64,000 nt of DNA, from contig NZ_JAUSSG010000012.1 in the NCBI RefSeq assembly GCF_030812215.1, positions 1 through 64,000 on the forward strand, read 5' to 3'. The position numbers and the translations under genes were made by a program. Shown here piece after piece: positions 1-7,426 of this stretch. How positions within the stretch are numbered: the stretch's first letter is position 1; every line of letters starts with the position of its first letter. Source of the stretch: Variovorax boronicumulans (GTDB lineage: Bacteria > Pseudomonadota > Gammaproteobacteria > Burkholderiales > Burkholderiaceae_C). The notes beneath the pieces are model-generated. The model worked only from the letters and a program-made list of their open reading frames with translations, searched no databases and had not been told where the DNA came from.

Positions 1-64
1 GTCGCAGACAGCGGGGTCGCCTTTTCTTTGCTTACTTTCTTTTGGCGAAGCAAAAGAAAGTGAG
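1..64. repeat. Hairpin repeat downstream of egtD
   Basis: An AT-rich perfect inverted repeat lies at 34-61: ACTTTCTTTTG, the six-base loop GCGAAG, then CAAAAGAAAGT. It is flanked on the left by GC-rich sequence (GCGGGGTCGCC) and sits just beyond the egtD stop codon, so it could end egtD transcription. From memory, very similar sequence recurs in intergenic regions of Variovorax and relatives, which would make this a dispersed repeat. Only one copy is visible here, so the repeat status is not shown by the window itself. Confidence 0.5.
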
Positions 65-101
65 TCGCCCGCCGGGGCGAGACCCGGCCTCGAAAAGCAA
101 A

Positions 102-1118
102 CTAGGCAGCCAGCCAATGAACGCTGAAGAGCTTCTCAGGATCCGTCCAAACCGCCCCCGGCCGAAACCCGGCACGAACAGCCAACGCACGAAGCCCATC
201 CACAGTGAACTTGTGCGAGTACTCCGTATGAATGGTCTCCCCCTCCTCGAACCCAAACCGTTCCCCATTCAAAGAAACGCTCTGAACCCGCCGGCTCACA
301 AGATGCATCTCGATCCGCTGACGAGGCGCGTTATAGAACGCCGCGTGCGCAAACCCATCCAGATCGAAATCAGCATCGAGCTCCGCATTCGCCCGACGCA
401 GCAGGTTCAGATTGAACTGCGCAGTCACGCCTTGCGCATCGTTGTAGGCCGCATGCAACCGATCCGGCGCTTTCACCAGATCGACACCGATCAAGAGCCC
501 CCCGCCCCGCAGCATCCGCGCCGCAAGCTGCAGAAAAGCCAGCGCTTCATCGGGCTCGAAATTCCCGATCGTCGACCCCGGGAAAAAACCAACGCGACGA
601 CCCGAGCCAGCCATCGGCGCAGGCAGCACCAGGGGCATCGTGTAGTCCGCGGCAATGGGCTGCACCACAAGCGCCGGATAGTCCGCCTTCAACCGCTCCG
701 CGGCCGCTTCGAGGTGCGCCCCCGAAATGTCGATCGGCAGATAACGCTTGGGCGCCTCGAGCGCATCGAGCAAGAGCCGCACCTTCGTGAGCGACCCCGC
801 ACCGAACTCCACGATCTCCGCGTTCGGCCCGACCTGCTCGGCGATCTCCCCTGCGCATTCGCCAAGGATGCGCAGCTCGGTGCGCGTCGGGTAGTACTCG
901 GGCAGTTCGCAGATGCGATCGAACAGCTGCGAGCCGGCCGCGTCGTAGAAGAACTTGGGCGAGATGCTGCGCGGCGTGCGCGACAGCCCCGCCTGCATCT
1001 CCCGACCGAACTCGGACAGCGGCACGACAGCCGCCGGCGCGCGCTGTTGTGGCGACTGCTGCGAGGTCTTCGAAGCAACGAACGAAGACAGCGACGAAGA
1101 GGAGGTTGGATTGCGCAT
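102..1118 (-). CDS. egtD: L-histidine N-alpha-methyltransferase EgtD
   Basis: EgtD trimethylates L-histidine with three S-adenosylmethionines to give hercynine, the first step of ergothioneine synthesis in the cytoplasm. The 338-residue protein has the family's usual length and the SAM-binding motif EFGAGSLTK near residues 104-112, followed by PIDIS and GSTIGNFEP. The reading frame stays open further upstream, but that part lies inside egtB. The ATG at 1118 begins two bases after the egtB stop codon, so the two genes are an operon and are probably translationally coupled. The N-terminal 30 residues are Ser/Gln-rich and look disordered. Confidence 0.93.
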   Translation of the reverse strand: MRNPTSSSSLSSFVASKTSQQSPQQRAPAAVVPLSEFGREMQAGLSRTPRSISPKFFYDAAGSQLFDRICELPEYYPTRTELRILGECAGEIAEQVGPNAEIVEFGAGSLTKVRLLLDALEAPKRYLPIDISGAHLEAAAERLKADYPALVVQPIAADYTMPLVLPAPMAGSGRRVGFFPGSTIGNFEPDEALAFLQLAARMLRGGGLLIGVDLVKAPDRLHAAYNDAQGVTAQFNLNLLRRANAELDADFDLDGFAHAAFYNAPRQRIEMHLVSRRVQSVSLNGERFGFEEGETIHTEYSHKFTVDGLRALAVRAGFRPGAVWTDPEKLFSVHWLAA

Positions 1119-1120
1119 GA

Positions 1121-2380
1121 TCAAAGGTCTTTCGCGAGCCGCAGCCCCGTGAATTGCCAGCGCGCCGCCGGCGGAAAGAAGTTGCGATAACTCGGCCGCG
1201 CGTGCCCGGCCGGCGTGGCGACGCTGCCGCCGCGCAGCACCAGCTGCCCCACCATGAACTTGCCGTTGTATTCGGCCGCGATGCCGGGCATCGGGCGAAA
1301 GCCCGGGTACGGGTCGTACGAGGAGCGCGTCCACTGCCAGACGTGGCCGGTCATCTGCGTGATGCCGGGTGCGTCGAACGCGGCCTCCCATTCGAACTCG
1401 GTCGGCAGCCGCGCGCCGGCCCATTCGGCATACGCGGCGGCCTCATAGAAACTCAATTGCGACACCGGCGCATCTGCTTCCATCGGTCGCACGCCATGCA
1501 GGCCGAACACATGCCATTCGGCAGCGCCTTGCTGCTGCGTGCCGAGGTTCAGGCGCGGATCGTCGGCGGCAAGCCAGTACGCGGGGTGACGCCAGCCATT
1601 GGCCTGCACCGCCGCCCATCCGTCGGAGAGCCACAGCTCCGCACGCTGATAGCCGCCATCGGCAATGAACTGCGCATAGTCGCCGCAGTTCACGAGCCGG
1701 TCGGCAATGGCGTAGGGCTGCAGCAGCGCCTTGTGGCGCGGCGTCTCGTTGTCGAAAGAGAAATCGGGACCCGCGTGCCCCACCTCTGCGATACCGCCGT
1801 GCTGCGGAATCCAGCGCACTGCAGGCGGCACCGCGGCCAGCCGCAATGCGGGCCCGCTCGCCGGCTTGTACGCAGGCAGCAGCGGATTGCATGAGAGCGC
1901 ATGCAGGATGTCGGTGAGCAGCAGTTCCTGGTGCTGCTGCTCATGGTTCAGCCCGAGCGTGACGATGGGCTCGATGGCGGCCCAGTCCTGCTCGTCGACG
2001 CCGCCTTCGAGCAGTGCAAGCACCGCCTCGTCGACATGCCGCCGGTACGCATGCACCTCGTCCACCGAAGGTCGCGTGAGCAACCCGCGCTGCGGGCGCG
2101 GATGCCGCGGCCCGAGCGCCTCGTAGTACGAATTGAAGAGGTAATGAAATCGCGGATCGAAGGGCTGATACCCCTCGGCATGCGGTTGCAGAAGCACCGT
2201 CTCGAAAAACCACGTCGTGTGCGCGAGATGCCATTTGGTCGGGCTCGCATCGGGCATCGACTGGATGCATTGGTCTTCGGCGGAAAGCGGGGCGGCAAGT
2301 GCCAGGCTCGTGGCGCGCACTTCGCGAAACCTGTCGCGCAACATGCTCGCCGCCTGTGTGATCGGCCGGGAAAGCGTCAT
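1121..2380 (-). CDS. egtB: Ergothioneine biosynthesis sulfoxide synthase EgtB
   Basis: EgtB is a non-heme iron enzyme that uses O2 to join hercynine to cysteine or gamma-glutamylcysteine as a sulfoxide. The 419-residue protein has an N-terminal DinB-like domain carrying the probable iron ligands His51, His146 and His150 (motif HEQQHQE), and a C-terminal formylglycine-generating-enzyme-like domain. The start at 2380 was chosen because the DinB homology begins about 15 residues later; 35 more upstream codons are open but look non-coding. It is the first gene of egtB-egtD. No egtA, egtC or egtE is adjacent, so the thiol substrate and the C-S lyase cannot be deduced here. Confidence 0.92.
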   Translation of the reverse strand: MTLSRPITQAASMLRDRFREVRATSLALAAPLSAEDQCIQSMPDASPTKWHLAHTTWFFETVLLQPHAEGYQPFDPRFHYLFNSYYEALGPRHPRPQRGLLTRPSVDEVHAYRRHVDEAVLALLEGGVDEQDWAAIEPIVTLGLNHEQQHQELLLTDILHALSCNPLLPAYKPASGPALRLAAVPPAVRWIPQHGGIAEVGHAGPDFSFDNETPRHKALLQPYAIADRLVNCGDYAQFIADGGYQRAELWLSDGWAAVQANGWRHPAYWLAADDPRLNLGTQQQGAAEWHVFGLHGVRPMEADAPVSQLSFYEAAAYAEWAGARLPTEFEWEAAFDAPGITQMTGHVWQWTRSSYDPYPGFRPMPGIAAEYNGKFMVGQLVLRGGSVATPAGHARPSYRNFFPPAARWQFTGLRLAKDL

Positions 2381-2522
2381 GGGGTCTCCAGTCGGGTCAG
2401 CCGCAAGTTTTAGCCCATAGGGGTCGGCGCAGTCCGTAGGACAAAACGCCGCAGGGGCGCCGCCGGAAAGTCGACGGGCAGCCACTGTGGCACAAGATGG
2501 CGGGGCGTGCAGGGCGGCTGCG

Positions 2523-2541
2523 TATCATCCGTTCGATGCAA
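2523..2541 (+). promoter_or_regulatory. Possible -10 element of a leaderless ndh promoter
   Basis: TATCAT at 2523-2528 resembles a sigma-70 -10 element and lies only seven bases before the ATG at 2536. No Shine-Dalgarno sequence precedes that ATG. If transcription starts about seven bases after the -10, the message would begin at or next to the start codon. I see no good -35 match, so this rests on position and on similar layouts elsewhere in the window. Confidence 0.35.
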
Positions 2542-3882
2542 ACGAACACCTCCCCGGCCAGGCCCAAGGTCGTCATCGTCGGCTGCGGATTCGGCGGACT
2601 CGAGGCGGCCCGCAAGCTGCAGCGCGCCGACGTCGATGTCACCGTGATCGACAAGACCAACCACCACCTGTTCCAGCCCCTGCTCTACCAGGTGGCGACC
2701 GCCGGGCTCGCCGCGCCCTCGATCGCGGCGCCGGTGCGTGCGCTGTTTCGCAAGCAACAAAACATCACCACGCTGCTCGGCGAAGTGAGCGCCATCGATC
2801 CCGCCGGCCGCACGGTGCAGCTGGCGAACGGCACCAGCGTTCCCTACGACCACCTGATCGTCGCCGCCGGCGCCACGCACAGCTATTTCGGCCACGACGA
2901 ATGGGCGCCCGTCGCGCCGGGCCTGAAGACGCTGGCCGATGCCTTCGAGATCCGCCGCCGCGTGCTGCTGTCGTTCGAGACCGCCGAGACCACCACCGAC
3001 CCCGCGCTTCGCCGCGCCCTGCTCACCTTCGTGGTGATCGGCGCCGGCCCGACCGGCGTCGAAATGGCCGGCACGCTCGCCGAAATCGCCAAGCACACGC
3101 TCTCGGGCGAGTTTCGGCATATCGACCCGAGCAGCTCGCAGGTGCTGCTGGTCGAAGGCGGCCCGCGCGTGCTGCAGGCCATGCCCGAATCGCTGAGCCA
3201 GAAGGCGCTCGAGCAACTGGAAAAACTCGGTGTCGAAGTGCGGCTGAATGCACGCGTCACCGCCATCGACAGCACCGGGCTCGAAGTGCAGACCGGCGGC
3301 GGCGCGGACGGCGCACCGGTCGCGAGCTACCGAATCGATAGCAGCTGCGTGGTCTGGGCCGCGGGCGTCGCGGCTTCGCCGCTGGGCAGCATGCTCGGCA
3401 CGGCCACCGGCGTCGAATGCGATCGCGCGGGCCGCATCAAGGTCGAGCCCGACCTGAGCCTCGCGGGCCATCCCGAAATCAGCGTGGTGGGCGACCTCGC
3501 GGCCGCCATGAGCCACGCACCCGGCAAGCCACCCAAGCCGGTGCCCGGCGTGTCGCCCGGCGCCAAGCAGATGGGGCGCGCCGCGGCGTCGAACATCCTG
3601 CGCCGCATCGCGGGCCAGCCGACGGTGCCGTTCCGCTATGCGGACTACGGCAACCTCGCGACCATCGGCCGCAACTCGGCGGTGGTGGACCTGGGCACGC
3701 CCTTCGGCCCGCTGCGCTTCAGCGGCCGGCTCGCGTGGCTGTTCTGGCTGTTCGCGCACGCGTACTTCCTCATCGGCTTTCGCAACCGCGTCGTCGTGAT
3801 GATGGATTGGGCGGGCGCGTACTGGAGCTTCCAGCGCAATGCGCGCGTGGTGGCCGACGTGCAGGGCAAGAGCGAATCCTGA
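2536..3882 (+). CDS. ndh: Type II NADH dehydrogenase (NDH-2)
   Basis: This flavoprotein should pass electrons from NADH to quinone at the inner face of the cytoplasmic membrane without pumping protons. The 448-residue protein has an FAD-binding dinucleotide fold at the start (GCGFGG, residues 16-21) and a second, NADH-binding fold near residue 168 (GAGPTG). It ends in a hydrophobic, Trp/Phe-rich segment typical of the membrane-anchoring tail of this family. The start at 2536 is preferred to an in-frame ATG at 2497 because the FAD fold follows directly. It diverges from egtB, and a small membrane protein gene follows 16 bases downstream. Confidence 0.88.
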   Translation: MQTNTSPARPKVVIVGCGFGGLEAARKLQRADVDVTVIDKTNHHLFQPLLYQVATAGLAAPSIAAPVRALFRKQQNITTLLGEVSAIDPAGRTVQLANGTSVPYDHLIVAAGATHSYFGHDEWAPVAPGLKTLADAFEIRRRVLLSFETAETTTDPALRRALLTFVVIGAGPTGVEMAGTLAEIAKHTLSGEFRHIDPSSSQVLLVEGGPRVLQAMPESLSQKALEQLEKLGVEVRLNARVTAIDSTGLEVQTGGGADGAPVASYRIDSSCVVWAAGVAASPLGSMLGTATGVECDRAGRIKVEPDLSLAGHPEISVVGDLAAAMSHAPGKPPKPVPGVSPGAKQMGRAAASNILRRIAGQPTVPFRYADYGNLATIGRNSAVVDLGTPFGPLRFSGRLAWLFWLFAHAYFLIGFRNRVVVMMDWAGAYWSFQRNARVVADVQGKSES

Positions 3883-3898
3883 AACCGGAGCCGAGGCC

Positions 3899-4150
3899 AT
3901 GTTGTCGCTGACCTGGTGGATCGCCATTCATGCCGTCGAAGCGCTGTTCCTTCTCTGGGTGCTGCGCTGGGGCGGCGCGGAGCGGCTCGAGGGCACGTGG
4001 GCCTCGGGCTTCATCAGCAGCTTCGCGCCGCGCTGGAACGCCGAGGGCCTCCGCATGGCGGCGCTGATCCTGCTGGTGTTCTGCGCGATCACCTTCGTCG
4101 CTGGGCTGTTCATGCCCTCGCTGCGTTGCTGGAGCAGCGGCGCCTGCTGA
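3899..4150 (+). CDS. Small hypothetical membrane protein
   Basis: I do not recognise this 83-residue protein. It has two hydrophobic segments, roughly residues 4-21 and 49-68, separated by a charged stretch containing an Arg-Trp-Asn motif, and it ends in a short tail with two cysteines. It begins 16 bases after ndh and is probably co-transcribed with it. The earlier in-frame ATG at 3839 lies inside ndh and was rejected. A role beside the respiratory dehydrogenase is only suggested by position. Confidence 0.65.
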   Translation: MLSLTWWIAIHAVEALFLLWVLRWGGAERLEGTWASGFISSFAPRWNAEGLRMAALILLVFCAITFVAGLFMPSLRCWSSGAC

Positions 4151-4171
4151 GCGCCGCCGCCGCTTTCAACA

Positions 4172-6109
4172 TCAGGTTCCGATCACACCGCCGTCGTTCT
4201 TCGTGATGACCACGGTGGCCGAGCGCGGGCGCCCCGCGCCGTCGGGCCACTTCGACACCGCGAGCGGACGGTCCGGATCGCTGCGCTCGTTGGCCGGCTC
4301 GCCCGGATGCTGGATGTTGATGAACAGCGTGCGCAAATCCGGCGTGGCCGTGAGGCCGGTGATCTCGCAGCCGGCCGGGCCGACCAGGAAGCGGCGGATC
4401 TCGCCCTTGGTCGGGTCGCAGGCCAGCATCTGGTTGTTCAGCAGGTTGCTGTAGTCGCCCTTGCCGAGCGTGGAGGTCGATACATCGGTCTCGATCCACA
4501 GCACACCGCGCGCATCGACCATCAGGCCGTCGGGGCTGCCGAAGGTGTCGCCCTGGATGTTGCCCTGCGCCTCGTAGCGCGATTGCTTCGGGTCGCCCGC
4601 GAGCACGAGGTGGTTCCACGCGAACCTGGTCGCGTCGAGATCGCCGCTTTCCTTCCAGCGGATGATCTGGCCCATCGTGTTGTTCGAGCGCGGATTGGCC
4701 GCGTCCATGAAGGGCTGGCCCGGCGCGCCGCGGTTGCTGTTGTTGGTGAGCGTGCAGTAGACCTCCTTCGTCAGCGGATCGACGGTCGTCCACTCGGGGC
4801 GGTCCATCTTGGTCGCGCCCAAGAGGTCGCTCGCCTGGCGCGCCTTGATGAGCACGTCGCCCTGGCTCGCGAAACCCTTGTCGGCGACAAGCCCGTTCCG
4901 GCCCTGCACGAGCGGCAGCCACTCGCCCGTGCCGTCCACATCGAAGCGGCCGACGTACAGCGTGCCGTGGTCGAGCAGTTCGCGGTTGGCCGCGGCGCCG
5001 CCGGGCTGGACCTTGTCGCGGCTCACGAACTTGTAGATGTATTCGAAGCGCGAGTCCTCGCCCATGTAGACGACGGCGCGGCCGTCGTTGGTGAGCGCGG
5101 TGGCGGCGCCTTCGTGCGCGGCGCGGCCCATGGCGGTGCGCTTGCGCGGGGTCGATGCCGGGTCCTGCGGATCGATCTCGACCACCCAGCCGTAGCGGTT
5201 CGATTCGTTCGGGTGCCTGGCCACGTCGAAGCGCTCTTCGTGCTCGTGCCAGCGGTACTTGGCGCCGTTGCCCTTCTTGATGCCCCAGCGCTTCTGGTGG
5301 GCGTCGGGGGTGTCGGTGCCCTCGAAGTAGTCGGCGAAGTTTTCTTCGCAGGTCAGGTACGTGCCCCACGGCGTCTGGCCGTTGGAGCAGTTGTTGTACG
5401 TGCCCAGCACCTGCGTGCCGGTCGGGTCGCCCGCGGTGCGCAGCATCGGGTGGCCGGCGGCGGGGCCGGTGAGCGTCATCGGCGTGAGCGCGGTGATGCG
5501 GCGCGCAAAACGCGACGGCAGCACCTGCGACCACTTCGCGCCTTCGCGCTGCAGCTCGATGACCGACACGCCGTGCGCATTCATCGACTTGCGCACCTTC
5601 TCGGCCGTCCAGGTCTTCATGCCGTCGGTGTGCAGCAGGCCGTCGTCGACGTATTCATGGTTCAGCACCAGGAGGCCGCGGTTCGATCCGTCGAGCGGAA
5701 AGAAGGCCATGCCGTCGTGGTGCATGCCGGCCTGCAGGGCCTGTTCGTCGGCGGTGTTGGAGCCGTCGGTCTTGAAGGCGGGCATGCGGCCCGCGATGCC
5801 GGTGGCGTCGCCCCAGCGGTAGATGACCTGCGCGCTGTAGCCCTCGGGCACGACGACGCGGTCGACGGCCGCCATGGGCACGCTCTTGAAGCCGATGGCG
5901 CGGCCCAGCGTGCTCACCGATGAATTGCTGCCGCCGCCGGTGGCTGCGCAACCGGTCAGCGCACCGGCTGCGAGCGGCCCGAAAAGCCCGGCCACCGCCG
6001 CCGCGAGACCGCCGCGCACGAACACGCGGCGCCTGGGGTCGGACACGTCGTGGATCGTGGGGTTGGCGGAAGGGTTGGAGTCCTCCATCTGCTCGAAGTC
6101 TTTGGCCAT
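4172..6109 (-). CDS. phoX: PhoX-family alkaline phosphatase (DUF839), Tat-exported
   Basis: PhoX-type enzymes are calcium/iron-dependent phosphomonoesterases that release phosphate in the periplasm. The 645-residue product matches the family in length and carries a twin-arginine signal (DPRRRVFVRGG near residues 25-35) followed by a hydrophobic stretch and a lipobox-like LTGC, so it may be anchored as a lipoprotein. The start at 6109 is favoured over an in-frame upstream one because it precedes the Tat signal at normal distance. It stands alone, diverging from the VirK-like gene. Other DUF839 proteins are not proven phosphatases, so the substrate is inferred. Confidence 0.85.
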   Translation of the reverse strand: MAKDFEQMEDSNPSANPTIHDVSDPRRRVFVRGGLAAAVAGLFGPLAAGALTGCAATGGGSNSSVSTLGRAIGFKSVPMAAVDRVVVPEGYSAQVIYRWGDATGIAGRMPAFKTDGSNTADEQALQAGMHHDGMAFFPLDGSNRGLLVLNHEYVDDGLLHTDGMKTWTAEKVRKSMNAHGVSVIELQREGAKWSQVLPSRFARRITALTPMTLTGPAAGHPMLRTAGDPTGTQVLGTYNNCSNGQTPWGTYLTCEENFADYFEGTDTPDAHQKRWGIKKGNGAKYRWHEHEERFDVARHPNESNRYGWVVEIDPQDPASTPRKRTAMGRAAHEGAATALTNDGRAVVYMGEDSRFEYIYKFVSRDKVQPGGAAANRELLDHGTLYVGRFDVDGTGEWLPLVQGRNGLVADKGFASQGDVLIKARQASDLLGATKMDRPEWTTVDPLTKEVYCTLTNNSNRGAPGQPFMDAANPRSNNTMGQIIRWKESGDLDATRFAWNHLVLAGDPKQSRYEAQGNIQGDTFGSPDGLMVDARGVLWIETDVSTSTLGKGDYSNLLNNQMLACDPTKGEIRRFLVGPAGCEITGLTATPDLRTLFINIQHPGEPANERSDPDRPLAVSKWPDGAGRPRSATVVITKNDGGVIGT

Positions 6110-6176
6110 TTCTCTGATCTCTTTGTCATGTGGGTTGTGAGAACTTTCGATGTTCGCGTAAACCCGTGAATCTCCC

Positions 6177-6205
6177 ATGACAACGGGAACCCTTTCGGGT
6201 GACAG
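6177..6205 (-). promoter_or_regulatory. Degenerate Pho-box-like repeats upstream of phoX
   Basis: On the minus strand CTGTCAC (6205-6199) and TTGTCAT (6183-6177) are direct repeats exactly 22 bases apart, twice the 11-base period of PhoB boxes. The unit expected between them (AAGGGTT) does not match the consensus. Position upstream of a PhoX gene favours phosphate control, but as a PhoB site this is weak. Confidence 0.25.
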
Positions 6206-6207
6206 AT

Positions 6208-6320
6208 TTCCGGAATTTAATTCCAACTACTGAATTGAAAAGCCGCCGCTTTTTTGCAATTCTTTCATCTCGCCCCAAAATTGAATTACGGAAATTCCAA
6301 TGACTCATTTCCTACGGAAA
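6208..6320. promoter_or_regulatory. AT-rich phoX-virK gap with four TTCC/GGAA palindromes
   Basis: The gap between the divergent phoX and virK genes is much richer in A and T than its surroundings. It contains TTCCGGAA (6208-6215), GGAATTTAATTCC (6212-6224), GGAAATTCC (6290-6298, directly before the virK start) and TTTCCTACGGAAA (6308-6320, inside the virK signal-peptide codons). All share TTCC/GGAA half-sites. They may be binding sites for one regulator, unidentified. Confidence 0.35.
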
Positions 6321-6743
6321 TACGTAGTGGCAGCGGCCTGCATGACCGTGCCGCTCTTTGCTCACGCCCAATCCATTCCGCTGGACGACGTGCCCGCGAT
6401 CGCCAAGGCACTGATGCGCGGCCAGGCGGTTCGCACGAGCTTCGACCTGTCGAAATGCAGGAACGACAGCCCCGGCGAGCCGAGTCCCGCCGTGAGCGGA
6501 GGGCTGGTCATCGATCCCTTCAATATCCTGCCCAATGGAACGATCGCGCTCTCGAATACGCATTTCACCCTCGGCCCGGGCAATCAGCCGGTGAACGAGA
6601 TCATCCGTTTTCGAGTGAATACCGACCGCTCGGTTCAATTGACGATCACCACCCTCTCGATGCCGACCTACCAGCCATTGCGCAATATTGCATTGACCTG
6701 CGAGGTGGGGAATAGCGTAAATTTCTTTGTGCAAATTCTTTAG
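6300..6743 (+). CDS. VirK-like secreted protein
   Basis: The 147-residue product starts with a clear Sec signal peptide, probably cut after AHA near residue 23, so the mature protein is periplasmic or exported. The remainder fits the VirK family (named from an Agrobacterium virulence-region gene of unknown function): FDLSKC, then GGLVIDPFNILPNGTIALSN and THFTL, ending in a conserved-looking cysteine region. Two cysteines (in SKC and LTC) could form a disulfide. The gene and its flanks are more AT-rich than its neighbours, which hints at horizontal acquisition. It stands alone, diverging from phoX. Confidence 0.7.
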   Translation: MTHFLRKYVVAAACMTVPLFAHAQSIPLDDVPAIAKALMRGQAVRTSFDLSKCRNDSPGEPSPAVSGGLVIDPFNILPNGTIALSNTHFTLGPGNQPVNEIIRFRVNTDRSVQLTITTLSMPTYQPLRNIALTCEVGNSVNFFVQIL

Positions 6744-6832
6744 GCAATTCGTTGGCTATCCCAAATTCAATTCAGAAATCGGGTGAATTGCGCGGGGCTC
6801 GGGGCGGGTGCACAGGCACCGGGTAACAAGCC

Positions 6833-7354
6833 TCAGAAGAAGCCTTCACCCCAGTGCGATTCGCGCTGGCTCTTGCGCCAATCCCATGGCGGCACCGGCT
6901 TCGTATCGGCCCACAGCCCCAGGTGCCGCGAGCGGGCACTGTCCTGCAGCTTGAAGAGCCCGCCGCCGCGCTTGGTCGCGATCTTGTTGTAGTCGTACAC
7001 CCAGGCCCAGCCCTCGGACACCATGCGGCTGCCCGCGTCCTCGCCGTTGCACGACACGTCGGCCACGGTGCGGCCGTAGCGGTCGGTGTCGCGCTCGGTG
7101 ATGACCGCCTTCTCGGCGTAGCAAAGGCGGCTCAGCGCCTGTCGGCTGCGCTGGCCGTAGGGCTGCTTCTTTTCAGGGGCGTCGATGGCCGCGATGCGCA
7201 CCTTGACCTGCTCGTAGGCACCGATGCGGCCGCAGCGCGCGGTGAGCGTGTCGCCGTCGGTCACGCCGACGATGAGGCAGGTGCGGGGAGCGGCGTGGGC
7301 CAGCAGCGAAAGGGAGAAGAGAACGGAGAGAAGGAAGGACGAACGAAAGCGCAT
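6833..7354 (-). CDS. Secreted thermonuclease-family (SNase) protein
   Basis: This 173-residue protein has an N-terminal signal peptide (ending near LLAHA, residue 21) and a staphylococcal-nuclease fold. The hallmark pieces are present: DGDTLTARC, RIAAIDAPEKKQPYGQ with the catalytic-type Arg and Asp, then DRYGRTVADV, and SEGWAWVYDYN. It should cleave DNA and RNA with calcium in the periplasm or outside the cell. The ATG at 7354 was chosen because the hydrophobic signal core starts right after it; an earlier in-frame start at 7417 adds residues that do not look like a signal peptide. It follows the acyl-CoA ligase gene on the same strand. Confidence 0.85.
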   Translation of the reverse strand: MRFRSSFLLSVLFSLSLLAHAAPRTCLIVGVTDGDTLTARCGRIGAYEQVKVRIAAIDAPEKKQPYGQRSRQALSRLCYAEKAVITERDTDRYGRTVADVSCNGEDAGSRMVSEGWAWVYDYNKIATKRGGGLFKLQDSARSRHLGLWADTKPVPPWDWRKSQRESHWGEGFF

Positions 7355-7426
7355 GCAGGAATGGAACGGACACGTTGCGAGAAGCAAAAGATTCTCGGCG
7401 CGAAGCGCCCGCGCCATCCGGCCGAA

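Noticed and set aside
6177..6205. Canonical PhoB box
   Set aside because: Spacing is 22 bases instead of 11 and the middle unit does not fit; kept only as a weak regulatory candidate.
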